A stretch of DNA of 6,747 nt from JAGWRA01 sp035534615 (GCA_035534615.1 DATLRO010000077.1:1-6747); one strand, 5' to 3'; counted from the stretch's first letter, positions 1 through 6,237 are shown. The notes: generated by a model from the sequence alone, not told the origin. Translations and numbers: made by a program.

Positions 1-237
1 CCACGGCAGCAGCACGAGCAGCACCCCGACGAGCGGCAGGAAGCGCGAGGCGAGGCGGCGCGCGAGCCAGGCCACGAGGGCGACTGCGATCGCCAGCAGG
101 GCCAGCAGCCAGAGCGGCGGGAGCATGGCCAGCCGGACCCCATGGGGGCCCGACTGGGTGACCGCAAGTTCGCCGGCCGTCACCCAGAGGCTGGCCGCCA
201 CGGACGCGCAGGCCGCCAAGGCGAAGAAGAGGCGCAT
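1..237 (-). CDS. Hypothetical membrane protein, N-terminal part (runs off the window)
   Basis: An open frame reads leftward from an ATG at 237-235 to the window edge without a stop, giving 79 residues. The product starts MRLFFALAACASVAASLW and is strongly hydrophobic. Segments around residues 2-18, 38-58 and 66-79 look membrane-spanning, with an Arg-rich break (ARRLASRF) between the last two. The first segment could be a signal anchor. Ala-Cys at residues 9-10 is not a good lipobox, because no charged n-region and leader of normal length precede it. No clear Shine-Dalgarno sequence lies upstream, so the exact start is uncertain. I do not recognise the family from this fragment. The neighbourhood suggests an envelope role, possibly another polytopic glycosyltransferase-like protein, but that is only inference. 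It is transcribed divergently from the lipoprotein gene at 390. Confidence 0.6.
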   Translation of the reverse strand, partial: MRLFFALAACASVAASLWVTAGELAVTQSGPHGVRLAMLPPLWLLALLAIAVALVAWLARRLASRFLPLVGVLLVLLPW

Positions 238-329
238 CGACCGCTTATGCTACTTCATCGGCCCAGAATCCCGGCTGAGGCCCTGTTCTTTGTGCCGTTT
301 CGGTCCGATACGCAGTTTTGCACAGGATT

Positions 330-356
330 GGGCCCGGGCGGGCAGGCGCCGGGCCC
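330..356. promoter_or_regulatory. GC-rich hairpin in the leader of the lipoprotein gene
   Basis: GGGCCCGG at 330-337 and CCGGGCCC at 349-356 form a perfect 8-base-pair, all-GC stem with an 11-base loop. It ends 21 bases before the ribosome binding site of the lipoprotein gene. No T-run follows on either strand, so it does not look like a classical intrinsic terminator. It could be a leader structure, an attenuator or an mRNA-stabilising element, or simply chance in GC-rich DNA. The divergent intergenic gap (238-389) shows no promoter boxes I would defend. Confidence 0.35.
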
Positions 357-389
357 GCAAACGTCGAAACAGCCCCCGGAAGGTCAGCC

Positions 390-1697
390 ATGAGAATGCG
401 GGTCCGAACGCTTTCGCTGCCGTTGCTGCTGCCGCTCGTTGTCGCCCTCGGCGCCTGCGGGGTCACCAAGAGCTCGAATCCGCTGAGCCCCGACGTCGCC
501 GGACCGATTCCGGGCGTGGCCATCACGGCGCCCAAGGCGGTGGCCCCGTCGGCCGGCAGCCAGGTTCCGGTTTCTTCGCAGCCGGTCACCCTGACGGTGC
601 AGAACGCCACGACGAACGGGGTGCGGCCGCTGTCCTACACGTTCCAGCTCGCCTCGGACTCGCAGTTCAGCCAGATGGTCTTCAGCCAGGCGAACGTGAA
701 GCCGGGCAGCAGTCAGACGAGTGTGACGGTCTCCACGACGCTCACGGCCGAACAGACGTACTACTGGCGTGCGCAGGCGCTCGACGGAGCGAACACCGGC
801 CCGTACATGGCGACCACGAGCTTCACGGTGTATACGCCGGTGGTCATCAACGCGCCGACGCCGGTCTCGCCGATTGGCGGAGCGGCCGTCACGACGACGC
901 AGCCGACGCTCGCGGCGACCAACGCCACGCATACCGGCCCGGTCGGTGCGCTGACCTACACCTTCCAACTGGCGCAGGACCAGAACTTCACGACCGGTCT
1001 GGTGTCCGGCTCGGTCGCGGAGGGGACGAGTCAGACCGACTTCACGCCGTCGAGTCCGCTCGCCGCCAGCACGACGTACTACTGGCGCGTGCAGGCGGCC
1101 GACTCGTCCCACACGGGGCCGTGGTCGACCGTGCAGTCGTTCGTCACTCCGGCGTCGACCACCGGAGGCGGCGGCACGAGCGGTGGCGGCTCGGGGTCCG
1201 GGTCGGGCGGGTTCGATCTCAGCACCGTGCAGATCGTCGGCGGCAGCCCCGACATCCGGAGCTGGCCGGTGACCGCGCAGATCACGTCGATTGTCTTCTC
1301 GCCCGGCAATCTGCATCTCGACTACTCGGCCAACTGCCAGTGGCCGTCGGCCGACATCGGCGGCGGCACGCTGCAGGAGGCGACGATCTGGATCTTCGAG
1401 AAGATCAACGGGCAGTGGTATGGTACCGGCGGCGAGCGCCTGCGCCCCTGCCAGACGGACAAGGGGCTCAACAATGCCTCGGATATCGCCACCGGCTGGT
1501 TCTACTCGTCCAACTGGGCACCGATGACCGGCTATGTGCCGCAGGTCGGCGAGACGGTCGGGTTCATGGTGACCGAGGGGTCGACGCGGGCGGATAACAA
1601 CGCCCCGGTGCACGAGCGTTCAGGAGTGGTCCTCATTCCCTTCCCGGCCAACGGCGTGACGGCGAGCTACCCGCCGTTCCTCTGGCAGGAACCGTAG
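390..1697 (+). CDS. Secreted lipoprotein with two FN3-like modules and an unnamed C-terminal domain
   Basis: The 435-residue product starts at the ATG at 390. A GGAAGG ribosome binding site at 378-383 with 6-base spacing decides this start over an in-frame ATG at 318. Residues 1-23 form a lipoprotein signal: Arg-rich n-region, hydrophobic core and lipobox L-G-A-C with Cys23 as the lipidated residue. Asp/Glu do not follow the Cys, so outer-membrane sorting is plausible. Residues about 45-147 and 150-252 are two tandem beta-sandwich modules of fibronectin type III style; each has YTFQLA near its middle and YYWR near its end (residues 124-127 and 230-233). A Gly/Ser-only linker spans about 259-274. 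The last 160 residues are a separate domain, rich in Trp and Tyr, with cysteines at 316 and 354 that could form a disulfide. I cannot name it. The architecture suggests a surface-exposed binding or adhesion protein; no catalytic motif is visible. Confidence 0.9.
   Translation: MRMRVRTLSLPLLLPLVVALGACGVTKSSNPLSPDVAGPIPGVAITAPKAVAPSAGSQVPVSSQPVTLTVQNATTNGVRPLSYTFQLASDSQFSQMVFSQANVKPGSSQTSVTVSTTLTAEQTYYWRAQALDGANTGPYMATTSFTVYTPVVINAPTPVSPIGGAAVTTTQPTLAATNATHTGPVGALTYTFQLAQDQNFTTGLVSGSVAEGTSQTDFTPSSPLAASTTYYWRVQAADSSHTGPWSTVQSFVTPASTTGGGGTSGGGSGSGSGGFDLSTVQIVGGSPDIRSWPVTAQITSIVFSPGNLHLDYSANCQWPSADIGGGTLQEATIWIFEKINGQWYGTGGERLRPCQTDKGLNNASDIATGWFYSSNWAPMTGYVPQVGETVGFMVTEGSTRADNNAPVHERSGVVLIPFPANGVTASYPPFLWQEP
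525..1148 (+). repeat. Tandem FN3-like coding repeat, two copies
   Basis: Within the lipoprotein gene two modules of about 106 codons follow one another. Corresponding landmarks are Tyr-Thr-Phe-Gln-Leu-Ala starting at 636 and again about 318 bases later, and Tyr-Tyr-Trp-Arg at 759 and 1077. The bases around the second landmark are identical over GACGTACTACTGGCG (15 bases), while the rest has diverged. This points to an old internal duplication with protein-level conservation, not a recent copy. The offset is a whole number of codons (318 bases), so the reading frame is kept. Confidence 0.65.
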
Positions 1698-1702
1698 GTG
1701 TA

Positions 1703-1736
1703 GTGGGTGCGGGTTCAACGGGCACGCAGGTCCCAC
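1703..1736. terminator. Possible weak bidirectional hairpin between convergent genes
   Basis: The 46-base gap between the lipoprotein stop and the methyltransferase stop holds an imperfect stem: GTGGG (1703-1707) pairs with CCCAC (1732-1736) and TGCG (1708-1711) with CGCA (1725-1728), with a 3-base bulge (1729-1731) and a 13-base loop. No T-run follows on either strand. Its position between convergent stops fits a terminator, but the structure alone is weak evidence. Confidence 0.25.
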
Positions 1737-1743
1737 ATACGGG

Positions 1744-2547
1744 TCAGGGCTGGTTCATCGCCAGAATCAGATCTTGTCGCGTGCGTTTGACCGCCAAGTA
1801 GTTCGGACCCAGGAAGTCTTCGTCAACGAGGCGATACGGTCGAAAGTCGACGTATGATGGGTAGAGTTTTCCAATCAAATATCCCACCCGCGACAACTGC
1901 TCGTAGAAGTCGCGCAGTAGGAAATGTGTGAGTATGTTTACTAAGCCGTACTCGAACTGAATTACATCGATCACGCCGGACTGAAGCGAGCCCGCCGCTC
2001 CTTCCAGCACGAGTGGCTCAGCGCCTTCCACGTCTATCTTCAGAAAATCGATCGTGCGTATGCCACGCTCCGCAACGTACTCGTCTAGGCGGCGTACCCT
2101 GGCCTCGACGGCCACAGTGGGGAGGCCGTGCGGATAGGTGATTTCGGACGTGACTTCGTCCTGCGCCCGACAGTAGTTGATCGCCGTTGTGCCCGAGCGG
2201 TTCGATAGCCCGAATTCATTGATGACGAAGCCCGGTGCGTGGCCAATACGCGCAGTCAGGGCGAGACGAGTTTCGTCGGCGATTTCAAAGCAGTGAATTG
2301 TCGTTCCGGGCAACTGTCTGCGGCACATCAGCGCCCAGTCGCCTCGATTGGCCCCGACGTCAAAGACACACCTGGGCTCAAAGGGGCGCAGACACCGGAG
2401 GATCCGCTCTTCCCCGTTATAGCGAGGATCGTAGTTCACGTTCTCGCAAAGCCGCTCGAAGCTTCGGGAGACCACCGCCAGCCCCTTGATGACCGACGAG
2501 CGTCGGTGCTTCGCGAGATTTAGGCGATTCTTAAGCCACTGGGACAT
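1744..2547 (-). CDS. FkbM family SAM-dependent methyltransferase
   Basis: The 267-residue product belongs to the FkbM family, which O-methylates sugars or other hydroxyl groups on glycans and secondary metabolites using S-adenosylmethionine. Motif I, VFDVGANRGDW, lies at residues 61-71 and binds SAM. EFGLSNRSG is at about 111-119. The family signature DFLKIDVEGAEPLVLEG is at about 167-183, and EYGLVN follows near 199-204. Length and motif order are normal for the family. I start it at the ATG at 2547 (MSQWLKNRLNL). A TTG at 2613 and a GTG at 2556 are also in frame; the TTG falls inside a candidate -35 box, and none has a good Shine-Dalgarno sequence. The gene is visibly poorer in G+C than its neighbours, with sampled 60-base lines at 43-65%, which suggests transfer. 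Downstream of the 2641-4179 glycosyltransferase on the same strand, it may methylate a glycan made by the neighbours. The substrate cannot be read from the sequence. Confidence 0.93.
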   Translation of the reverse strand: MSQWLKNRLNLAKHRRSSVIKGLAVVSRSFERLCENVNYDPRYNGEERILRCLRPFEPRCVFDVGANRGDWALMCRRQLPGTTIHCFEIADETRLALTARIGHAPGFVINEFGLSNRSGTTAINYCRAQDEVTSEITYPHGLPTVAVEARVRRLDEYVAERGIRTIDFLKIDVEGAEPLVLEGAAGSLQSGVIDVIQFEYGLVNILTHFLLRDFYEQLSRVGYLIGKLYPSYVDFRPYRLVDEDFLGPNYLAVKRTRQDLILAMNQP

Positions 2548-2584
2548 TTCAAAAGTCACATGGCATCCAACTAGCGCCAGCGGA

Positions 2585-2613
2585 ATTCTACCAGCACGAG
2601 ACTTGGCGGGCAA
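2585..2613 (-). promoter_or_regulatory. Candidate sigma70-type promoter for the FkbM gene
   Basis: On the minus strand TTGCCC (2613-2608, 4 of 6 matches to TTGACA) is followed after 17 bases by TAGAAT (2590-2585, 5 of 6 matches to TATAAT). An extended -10 element, TGG, sits directly before it (2593-2591). Transcription would start near 2578, about 30 bases before the ATG at 2547. This lets the methyltransferase gene be transcribed apart from the upstream glycosyltransferase gene, whose stop is at 2641, and argues against the longer TTG start. The match is by eye only. Confidence 0.42.
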
Positions 2614-2640
2614 TCACGCTCGCGACGGCACTTACAGTAA

Positions 2641-4179
2641 TCAACCCATCGTGCCCGGTGGCGTTCCGGGTGCTCGGATCCTCGGGAACGCTCGGTCCAA
2701 CGCCCGCCAGGAGAACACGGCGGCAATCCACAAGAGTGCGAGCGGTATCAGGCTCGCGCGACCATGGAGACCCGACACCAGCCCGAGGTTCCAAGAGTAG
2801 CGGTAGAAGGCGTTGGGCTTCGGGGGTACATCCGGCGAGCGTTCCAGAAATGTCGTCTGATTCAGCGCCAGGTGCCCTGCGAGGAACGACGGCAGGAGCA
2901 ACTGCGTGACCGGCTTCCGGTAGTTGCTGGGCGGCTGAGCGGTGGTCGAGACCGCCACCAGCGACAGCGCGGCGCCCACGGCCCAGAGCGCCAGGAGGCT
3001 GCCGCGCAGCAGGCGCCGGCCCTCGGTCCACGCCAGGCCGAATCCGAGACAGAGAAACGGCAGCGCCGGAACGATGTGCCGGGGGCCGTACGCCCAGCCG
3101 CCGCTCCAGTAGTCGTACGATGCGTTCAGCAGGACGTAGTACACGACGATCAGTGCGCCGGCCACGATCCCCTTGCGGGCATCGGCGCGCCGGTACCAGA
3201 GCCAGGCGAGCGCCAGCAGGGCGACCGCCATGAGCGGCGCCAGCGGGAGCAGGCCCCGGTAGGCGCCGAAGAGAATCTGGTTGAGCGCGTACTGATGCGG
3301 GTGCGTGATCCCGAAAAAGCCGATGCGCATATCCGGGAACCGCTCTTCGCTTTCGTAGCCGATGTGAAACGGCGAGCCGAACGACGCGGTGTTGTAAGCC
3401 ATCAACAGGGCGGCACAGGCCAGGGCGCCGGCGGTGACCCACAGCGCGACGCGCCGGCGCGAGGTCCAGCCGCGCCGCCAGCTCTCGGCGACCGCCAGCG
3501 CGGCGAGGATGGCGGCCGGTATGGCGGCCGGGAATTCGGTCGCCGTCGCCCATCCGGCCGCGAGTCCCACCAGCAGGGCCGTCGCGGCCTCCCGCCTCGG
3601 GCTGCGCTCGTCCGCGAGCGACACCGCCGCCAGGAACGCGATCGTCAGGCCGGCGGCCGCCAGGGCATGCCCCATCATGACCGTGGCATAGCACCAGGCG
3701 GGGGTGGCGAACCCGAACGCGGTGGCGGCGAACAGCGCGCCCCCCTCGCTCGCGCCCCAGCGGCGCGCCACGAAGAACAGCGCCAGCACGGCCAGCAGGC
3801 CCCCGAGCCCTTCGCTGAAGACCGTCGCCAGATACGACAGGATGGCGATGCCCTTGTATCCACCGGGATCGATCCCGATCCACCGGAGGATGGGGCGGGC
3901 AGCGGCGACGAACGGCAGCGCCGTGAACACTTCGCCGGGCGCCTTGTCGGAGTAGTAGTGCCCGTCCCAGAGCGCGAGGTCGCCCGTGTGATGGCGATAG
4001 GGATCGATGCGGAGCGAGCCGGTCTCCGTGATCGCCTCGATGAGCGCGAAGCGCGAATTCTGATTCCAGCCGCCCGCCTGGTAGAAGTAGGCGTACGAGA
4101 CGAAGACCGCCACGGCGAGCACCGTCAGGCGGAGGCGGGGCGATCGAAGGGAGAACGAGGACTGCGTCACGGCGATCAC
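2641..4179 (-). CDS. Polytopic GT-C-like membrane glycosyltransferase (family 39-like)
   Basis: The 512-residue product has roughly 11-13 hydrophobic segments spread from residue 17 to 490, typical of GT-C enzymes that take sugar from a polyprenyl-phosphate donor on the periplasmic side. After the first segment (17-33) comes a long polar loop with NQNSRFALIEAI (40-50), RIDPYR (57-62) and DGHYYSDKAPGE (72-83). Acidic residues there (D59, D72, D78) are candidates for the loop aspartate that is catalytic in the PMT/ArnT group. A second conserved-looking block, SYDYWSGGWAYGPRHIVPALPF, spans 354-375. The start is a GTG at 4179 preceded by GGAGGAGG (4188-4181). A GTG three codons later (4170) has better spacing to the same site, so the true start may be residue 4. 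The stop lies 93 bases before the FkbM start. Acceptor and sugar are unknown; the GT-C fold is inferred from topology and motifs, and I am sure of a membrane enzyme of this general class. Confidence 0.9.
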   Translation of the reverse strand: MIAVTQSSFSLRSPRLRLTVLAVAVFVSYAYFYQAGGWNQNSRFALIEAITETGSLRIDPYRHHTGDLALWDGHYYSDKAPGEVFTALPFVAAARPILRWIGIDPGGYKGIAILSYLATVFSEGLGGLLAVLALFFVARRWGASEGGALFAATAFGFATPAWCYATVMMGHALAAAGLTIAFLAAVSLADERSPRREAATALLVGLAAGWATATEFPAAIPAAILAALAVAESWRRGWTSRRRVALWVTAGALACAALLMAYNTASFGSPFHIGYESEERFPDMRIGFFGITHPHQYALNQILFGAYRGLLPLAPLMAVALLALAWLWYRRADARKGIVAGALIVVYYVLLNASYDYWSGGWAYGPRHIVPALPFLCLGFGLAWTEGRRLLRGSLLALWAVGAALSLVAVSTTAQPPSNYRKPVTQLLLPSFLAGHLALNQTTFLERSPDVPPKPNAFYRYSWNLGLVSGLHGRASLIPLALLWIAAVFSWRALDRAFPRIRAPGTPPGTMG

Positions 4180-4228
4180 GCCTCCTCCGGGCGACGCCGA
4201 ACCGTCGCGTCGGTGCTTCCGGCGCCCG

Positions 4229-4244
4229 TTATTTTATATTTAAT
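4229..4244 (-). promoter_or_regulatory. AT-only block, candidate -10 region of the 4179 glycosyltransferase gene
   Basis: Sixteen consecutive A/T bases stand out sharply in GC-rich surroundings. On the minus strand they contain TATAAA (4238-4233) and TAAAAT (4236-4231), each 5 of 6 to the -10 consensus. They lie about 50 bases upstream of the GTG start at 4179, a normal leader length. No convincing -35 hexamer is present at 16-18 bases, so either an activator is needed or the block serves another purpose such as DNA opening. Confidence 0.35.
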
Positions 4245-4581
4245 GGTTGTGCCGGGGTGACCGTTTTTCGACCGCCAGTCCTGCCAGCTGGTCCGCGGCC
4301 CCTCGTCCGCTCGGCCGCCCGCCGCTCACCACCCCGACCAGCCGGCCGCCACGGCAGTGGCCGGGAGCAGCATGCACGGAATCGTCGCCTACGGGCCGGC
4401 GGCGCGCCATTCCCGGCGGCTGAGCTCGACCGGGGGGGCGCCGCCGTGGCGGGCCGGCCGGTGGCGCGGACCGCACCGGCGTGGAGGCGGCTGATGCGTT
4501 CCGGCCGGCGTCGTGACGTGTCTCCATCGGTGTCACGGTCACGGTGTGCAAGGGGGCGGCGCATGCGGCCAGCTCGGCCAG
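4245..4581. other. GC-rich intergenic segment without a credible gene
   Basis: About 340 bases lie between the two AT-rich blocks. Open frames exist on both strands (for example 4564-4229 and 4551-4240 on the minus strand), but their products are made almost wholly of Arg, Pro, Ala and Gly with no motif, no hydrophobic pattern and no ribosome binding site, as expected of GC-rich noncoding DNA. A short stem (GCCAC 4348-4352 with GTGGC 4357-4361, loop GGCA) is present and weak. I see no tRNA, riboswitch core or repeat array. It may be a long 5' leader, an operator region or an unrecognised small RNA locus. Confidence 0.5.
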
Positions 4582-4603
4582 ATAATTACTTTATAATAAT
4601 TAT
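4582..4603. promoter_or_regulatory. AT-rich inverted repeat upstream of the 4696 gene
   Basis: ATAATTA (4582-4588) and TAATTAT (4597-4603) are perfect inverted copies separated by 8 bases; only one of the 22 bases is not A or T. The block contains TATAAT (4592-4597), a perfect -10 hexamer on the plus strand, and supplies the -35 of a second candidate promoter just downstream. It could be an operator for a dimeric regulator, an UP-like element, or only the -10 itself; symmetry is easy to get by chance in A/T-only sequence. Confidence 0.35.
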
Positions 4604-4618
4604 GATCGGGTCTATAAC
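4590..4618 (+). promoter_or_regulatory. Candidate promoter of the 4696 glycosyltransferase gene
   Basis: TTTATA (4590-4595, 4 of 6 to the -35 consensus) is followed after exactly 17 bases by TATAAC (4613-4618, 5 of 6 to the -10 consensus). Transcription would begin near 4625, about 70 bases before the ATG. An alternative is the perfect TATAAT at 4592-4597, which lacks a -35 but would start near 4604 and include the whole inverted repeat at 4618-4698 in the message. Confidence 0.42.
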
Positions 4619-4698
4619 ATGGTGTCCGGGAAGGCCGCACGCGACCGCTCGACATCGCGCGTGCGGCGTCACGGTCCCGCTCGCGACGCGACACCATG
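4618..4698 (+). promoter_or_regulatory. Nested inverted repeat in the leader that buries the start codon
   Basis: Three arms pair in nested order. CATGGTGTC (4618-4626) pairs with GACACCATG (4690-4698), CGGGA (4627-4631) with TCCCG (4675-4679), and GCCGCACGCG (4634-4643) with CGCGTGCGGC (4658-4667). The inner stem is 10 perfect base pairs with a 14-base loop. In all, 24 base pairs form across 81 bases, with unpaired stretches mainly on the right side. The last three bases of the right arm are the ATG of the glycosyltransferase gene, so the folded RNA would sequester the start codon. It does not match a riboswitch family I know. A DNA-level role (binding site or relic of a small mobile repeat) is the alternative. 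Confidence 0.5.
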
Positions 4699-6201
4699 CC
4701 GCACCTCGCCGCCCGGCCACGGGACGCGCTCAGCAGCCTCACCCTGCGGCACGCGCTGTGGCTGGCCACGGCGGCGGTCGTCGTGCTGCTGGCGTTCGCC
4801 GCCTGGCCGTTCTTCCACTTCGCCGCAGCGACCCTGCGCTTCCGTTACCCGCTGGACTACGGCGAAGGCGACCTCCTGGACGAGGCGATCCGGTTTCACC
4901 ACCTCAGCGACATCTATCGCCCGGATCTCTCCACGGGCCCCTACCTGGTGGCCAACTACCCGCCGCTGCTCGACCTGGTGCTGCGCCCGTTCCTCCGCGT
5001 TTATGGTCCGGCTTACTGGTACGGGCGGCTCATCTCGCAGGCGAGCGTGCTCGTGACGGCATGCGCGCTTGGCCTGGTCGTGCAGGCCTTCACGGACGAT
5101 GCGACCGCCGCCCTGCTGAGCGGGCTCAGCTTCATCGCGATTCCGTGCGTGGTCTTCTGGGGCCAGTTCGTCCGCGTGGATCCCTTCGCGCTCGCATTGA
5201 CATGGGTCGCGCTGACGTGGCTGGTTCGCGGACGGCAGGGGCCGTGGACGCTGGCGGGGGTCGGGCTCCTGCTCGTGGCGAGCGCGTACACGCGGCAGTC
5301 CTACGCCTTGGCGGGGCCGTGTGCGTCGGTCAGCTGGCTGTGGTTCCACCAGCGCCGCCGGACGGCGGCCGTGTGCCTGGCTGCGCTGATCGGCGGGGGA
5401 GGGCTGCTGCTGTTGCTGGCTTTGACCCTGGCCACGCACGGCGGCTTCGCCTACCACGTGATCGTGGCGACGCTCAACCGCTGCTCCTGGGGCCGGCTCG
5501 CCGCGCTGGGACTGCCGGCGCTCAGTCAGGCCGCCGTCTTCGTGCTCCTCGGCCTGCTGGCGGCGCTGATTGCCCGGCGGGAGAGACCGTCCTGGGGGGC
5601 GCTATTCGTGCCGTACCTGATCTGTGCCGTGTTCGAGGCCGTGCTGGCGGCAAAGGTCGGCTCGTACGTCAACTACTTCCTCGAGCTGGCAGCGGCCTGC
5701 AGCCTGGGCGTCGGGCTCTGCTGGGCGTGGGCGCATCGTCAACCGGGCCGCCAGGCGGGCCTGCTCGCGCTGCTCGCGCTTCAGGCGCTGCTGCTCGGGC
5801 GCGGCAACGCGCTCTATCGCGAGCTGTCGTCCGAGCTCGACCACGCACCGGCCCAGGCGGAGCTGCTGCGGATGGTCCGGCGCAGCCCCGGCTTCGTGCT
5901 GGCCGACGACGAGATGGGGCTCCTGCCCCTGGCGCACAAGCCGGTGTATGTCGATCCGTTCTCGATGACGCAACTCGCCTACGAGGGGCGATGGAATGAC
6001 CGCCCGCTCGCACAGGCCATCCGGCAGCACCTGTTCTCGCTCATCCTGTTGCACAAGAACTCGGCGCATCCTGGTCGCGTGCATGCCATGTGGACGCCGC
6101 GCCTCTACGCCGCGATCGGCGAGGCCTATACGCAGGTGGCCGAAATCCCGGTCGATCGGCACAACTTCGTCGCCGTGTTCCGCCCCGCCGGGTCACCGTG
6201 A
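4696..6201 (+). CDS. Polytopic GT-C-like membrane glycosyltransferase with C-terminal soluble domain
   Basis: The 501-residue product has about ten hydrophobic segments between residues 20 and 368 and a polar C-terminal part from about 385 to 501. The first periplasmic loop carries LDYGEGDLLDEA (53-64) and, further on, VANYPPLLDLV (85-95). This acidic loop followed by N-Y-P-P is typical of polyprenyl-phosphate-dependent GT-C enzymes, where a loop Asp or Glu acts as base. GQFVRVDPFAL (156-166) follows in a later loop. The soluble end has GFVLADDEMGLLPLAHKPVYVDPF (399-422) and a hydrophobic beta-like SLILL, consistent with a periplasmic domain seen in this type of protein. The ATG at 4696 is the only reasonable start; no Shine-Dalgarno sequence precedes it, and the codon lies in an inverted repeat. 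It differs from the 2641-4179 protein in every motif, so the two are not recent duplicates. Donor sugar and acceptor are unknown. Its stop faces the GT2 gene across 36 bases. Confidence 0.9.
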   Translation: MPHLAARPRDALSSLTLRHALWLATAAVVVLLAFAAWPFFHFAAATLRFRYPLDYGEGDLLDEAIRFHHLSDIYRPDLSTGPYLVANYPPLLDLVLRPFLRVYGPAYWYGRLISQASVLVTACALGLVVQAFTDDATAALLSGLSFIAIPCVVFWGQFVRVDPFALALTWVALTWLVRGRQGPWTLAGVGLLLVASAYTRQSYALAGPCASVSWLWFHQRRRTAAVCLAALIGGGGLLLLLALTLATHGGFAYHVIVATLNRCSWGRLAALGLPALSQAAVFVLLGLLAALIARRERPSWGALFVPYLICAVFEAVLAAKVGSYVNYFLELAAACSLGVGLCWAWAHRQPGRQAGLLALLALQALLLGRGNALYRELSSELDHAPAQAELLRMVRRSPGFVLADDEMGLLPLAHKPVYVDPFSMTQLAYEGRWNDRPLAQAIRQHLFSLILLHKNSAHPGRVHAMWTPRLYAAIGEAYTQVAEIPVDRHNFVAVFRPAGSP

Positions 6202-6237
6202 TGGGGGTGCGAATGGTCGTGCAGAGAGGCTGCCGCT

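Noticed and set aside
238..329. Promoters for the two divergent genes at the left end
   Set aside because: TTGTGC at 290-295 has no -10 partner at a usable distance, and no sigma54-type pair was found, so no site is reported.
384..1613. Long antisense frame over the lipoprotein gene, and a similar plus-strand frame from 125 to 1597
   Set aside because: Products are dominated by Arg, Gly, Ala and Asp with no motifs. The 390-1697 frame has a signal peptide, lipobox, repeats and a ribosome binding site, so the others are GC-rich shadows.
2548..2613. A 22-residue N-terminal extension of the FkbM protein from a TTG codon
   Set aside because: No ribosome binding site, and the TTG coincides with the -35 box of a good candidate promoter. 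The extension has no family feature.
2764..4260. A plus-strand frame of nearly 500 codons opposite the GT-C gene
   Set aside because: Its composition (Gln, Arg, Gly, Pro, Glu) mirrors the antisense of a hydrophobic protein, and the opposite strand has clear membrane segments and family motifs.
4229..4564. Small minus-strand gene in the divergent intergenic region
   Set aside because: The 111-residue product is low-complexity Arg/Pro/Ala, the start has no ribosome binding site and the frame ends by chance in the A/T block.
4257..5999. A plus-strand frame of 580 codons starting in the intergenic region and overlapping the second GT-C gene
   Set aside because: It is out of frame with the convincing membrane protein at 4696-6201 and encodes only Arg/Ala/Pro/Gly-rich sequence without domains.
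6202..6237. Terminator between the convergent GT-C and GT2 genes
   Set aside because: Only a 4-base-pair stem (GCAG 6221-6224 with CTGC 6230-6233) is visible and there is no T-run, so it is not supported.
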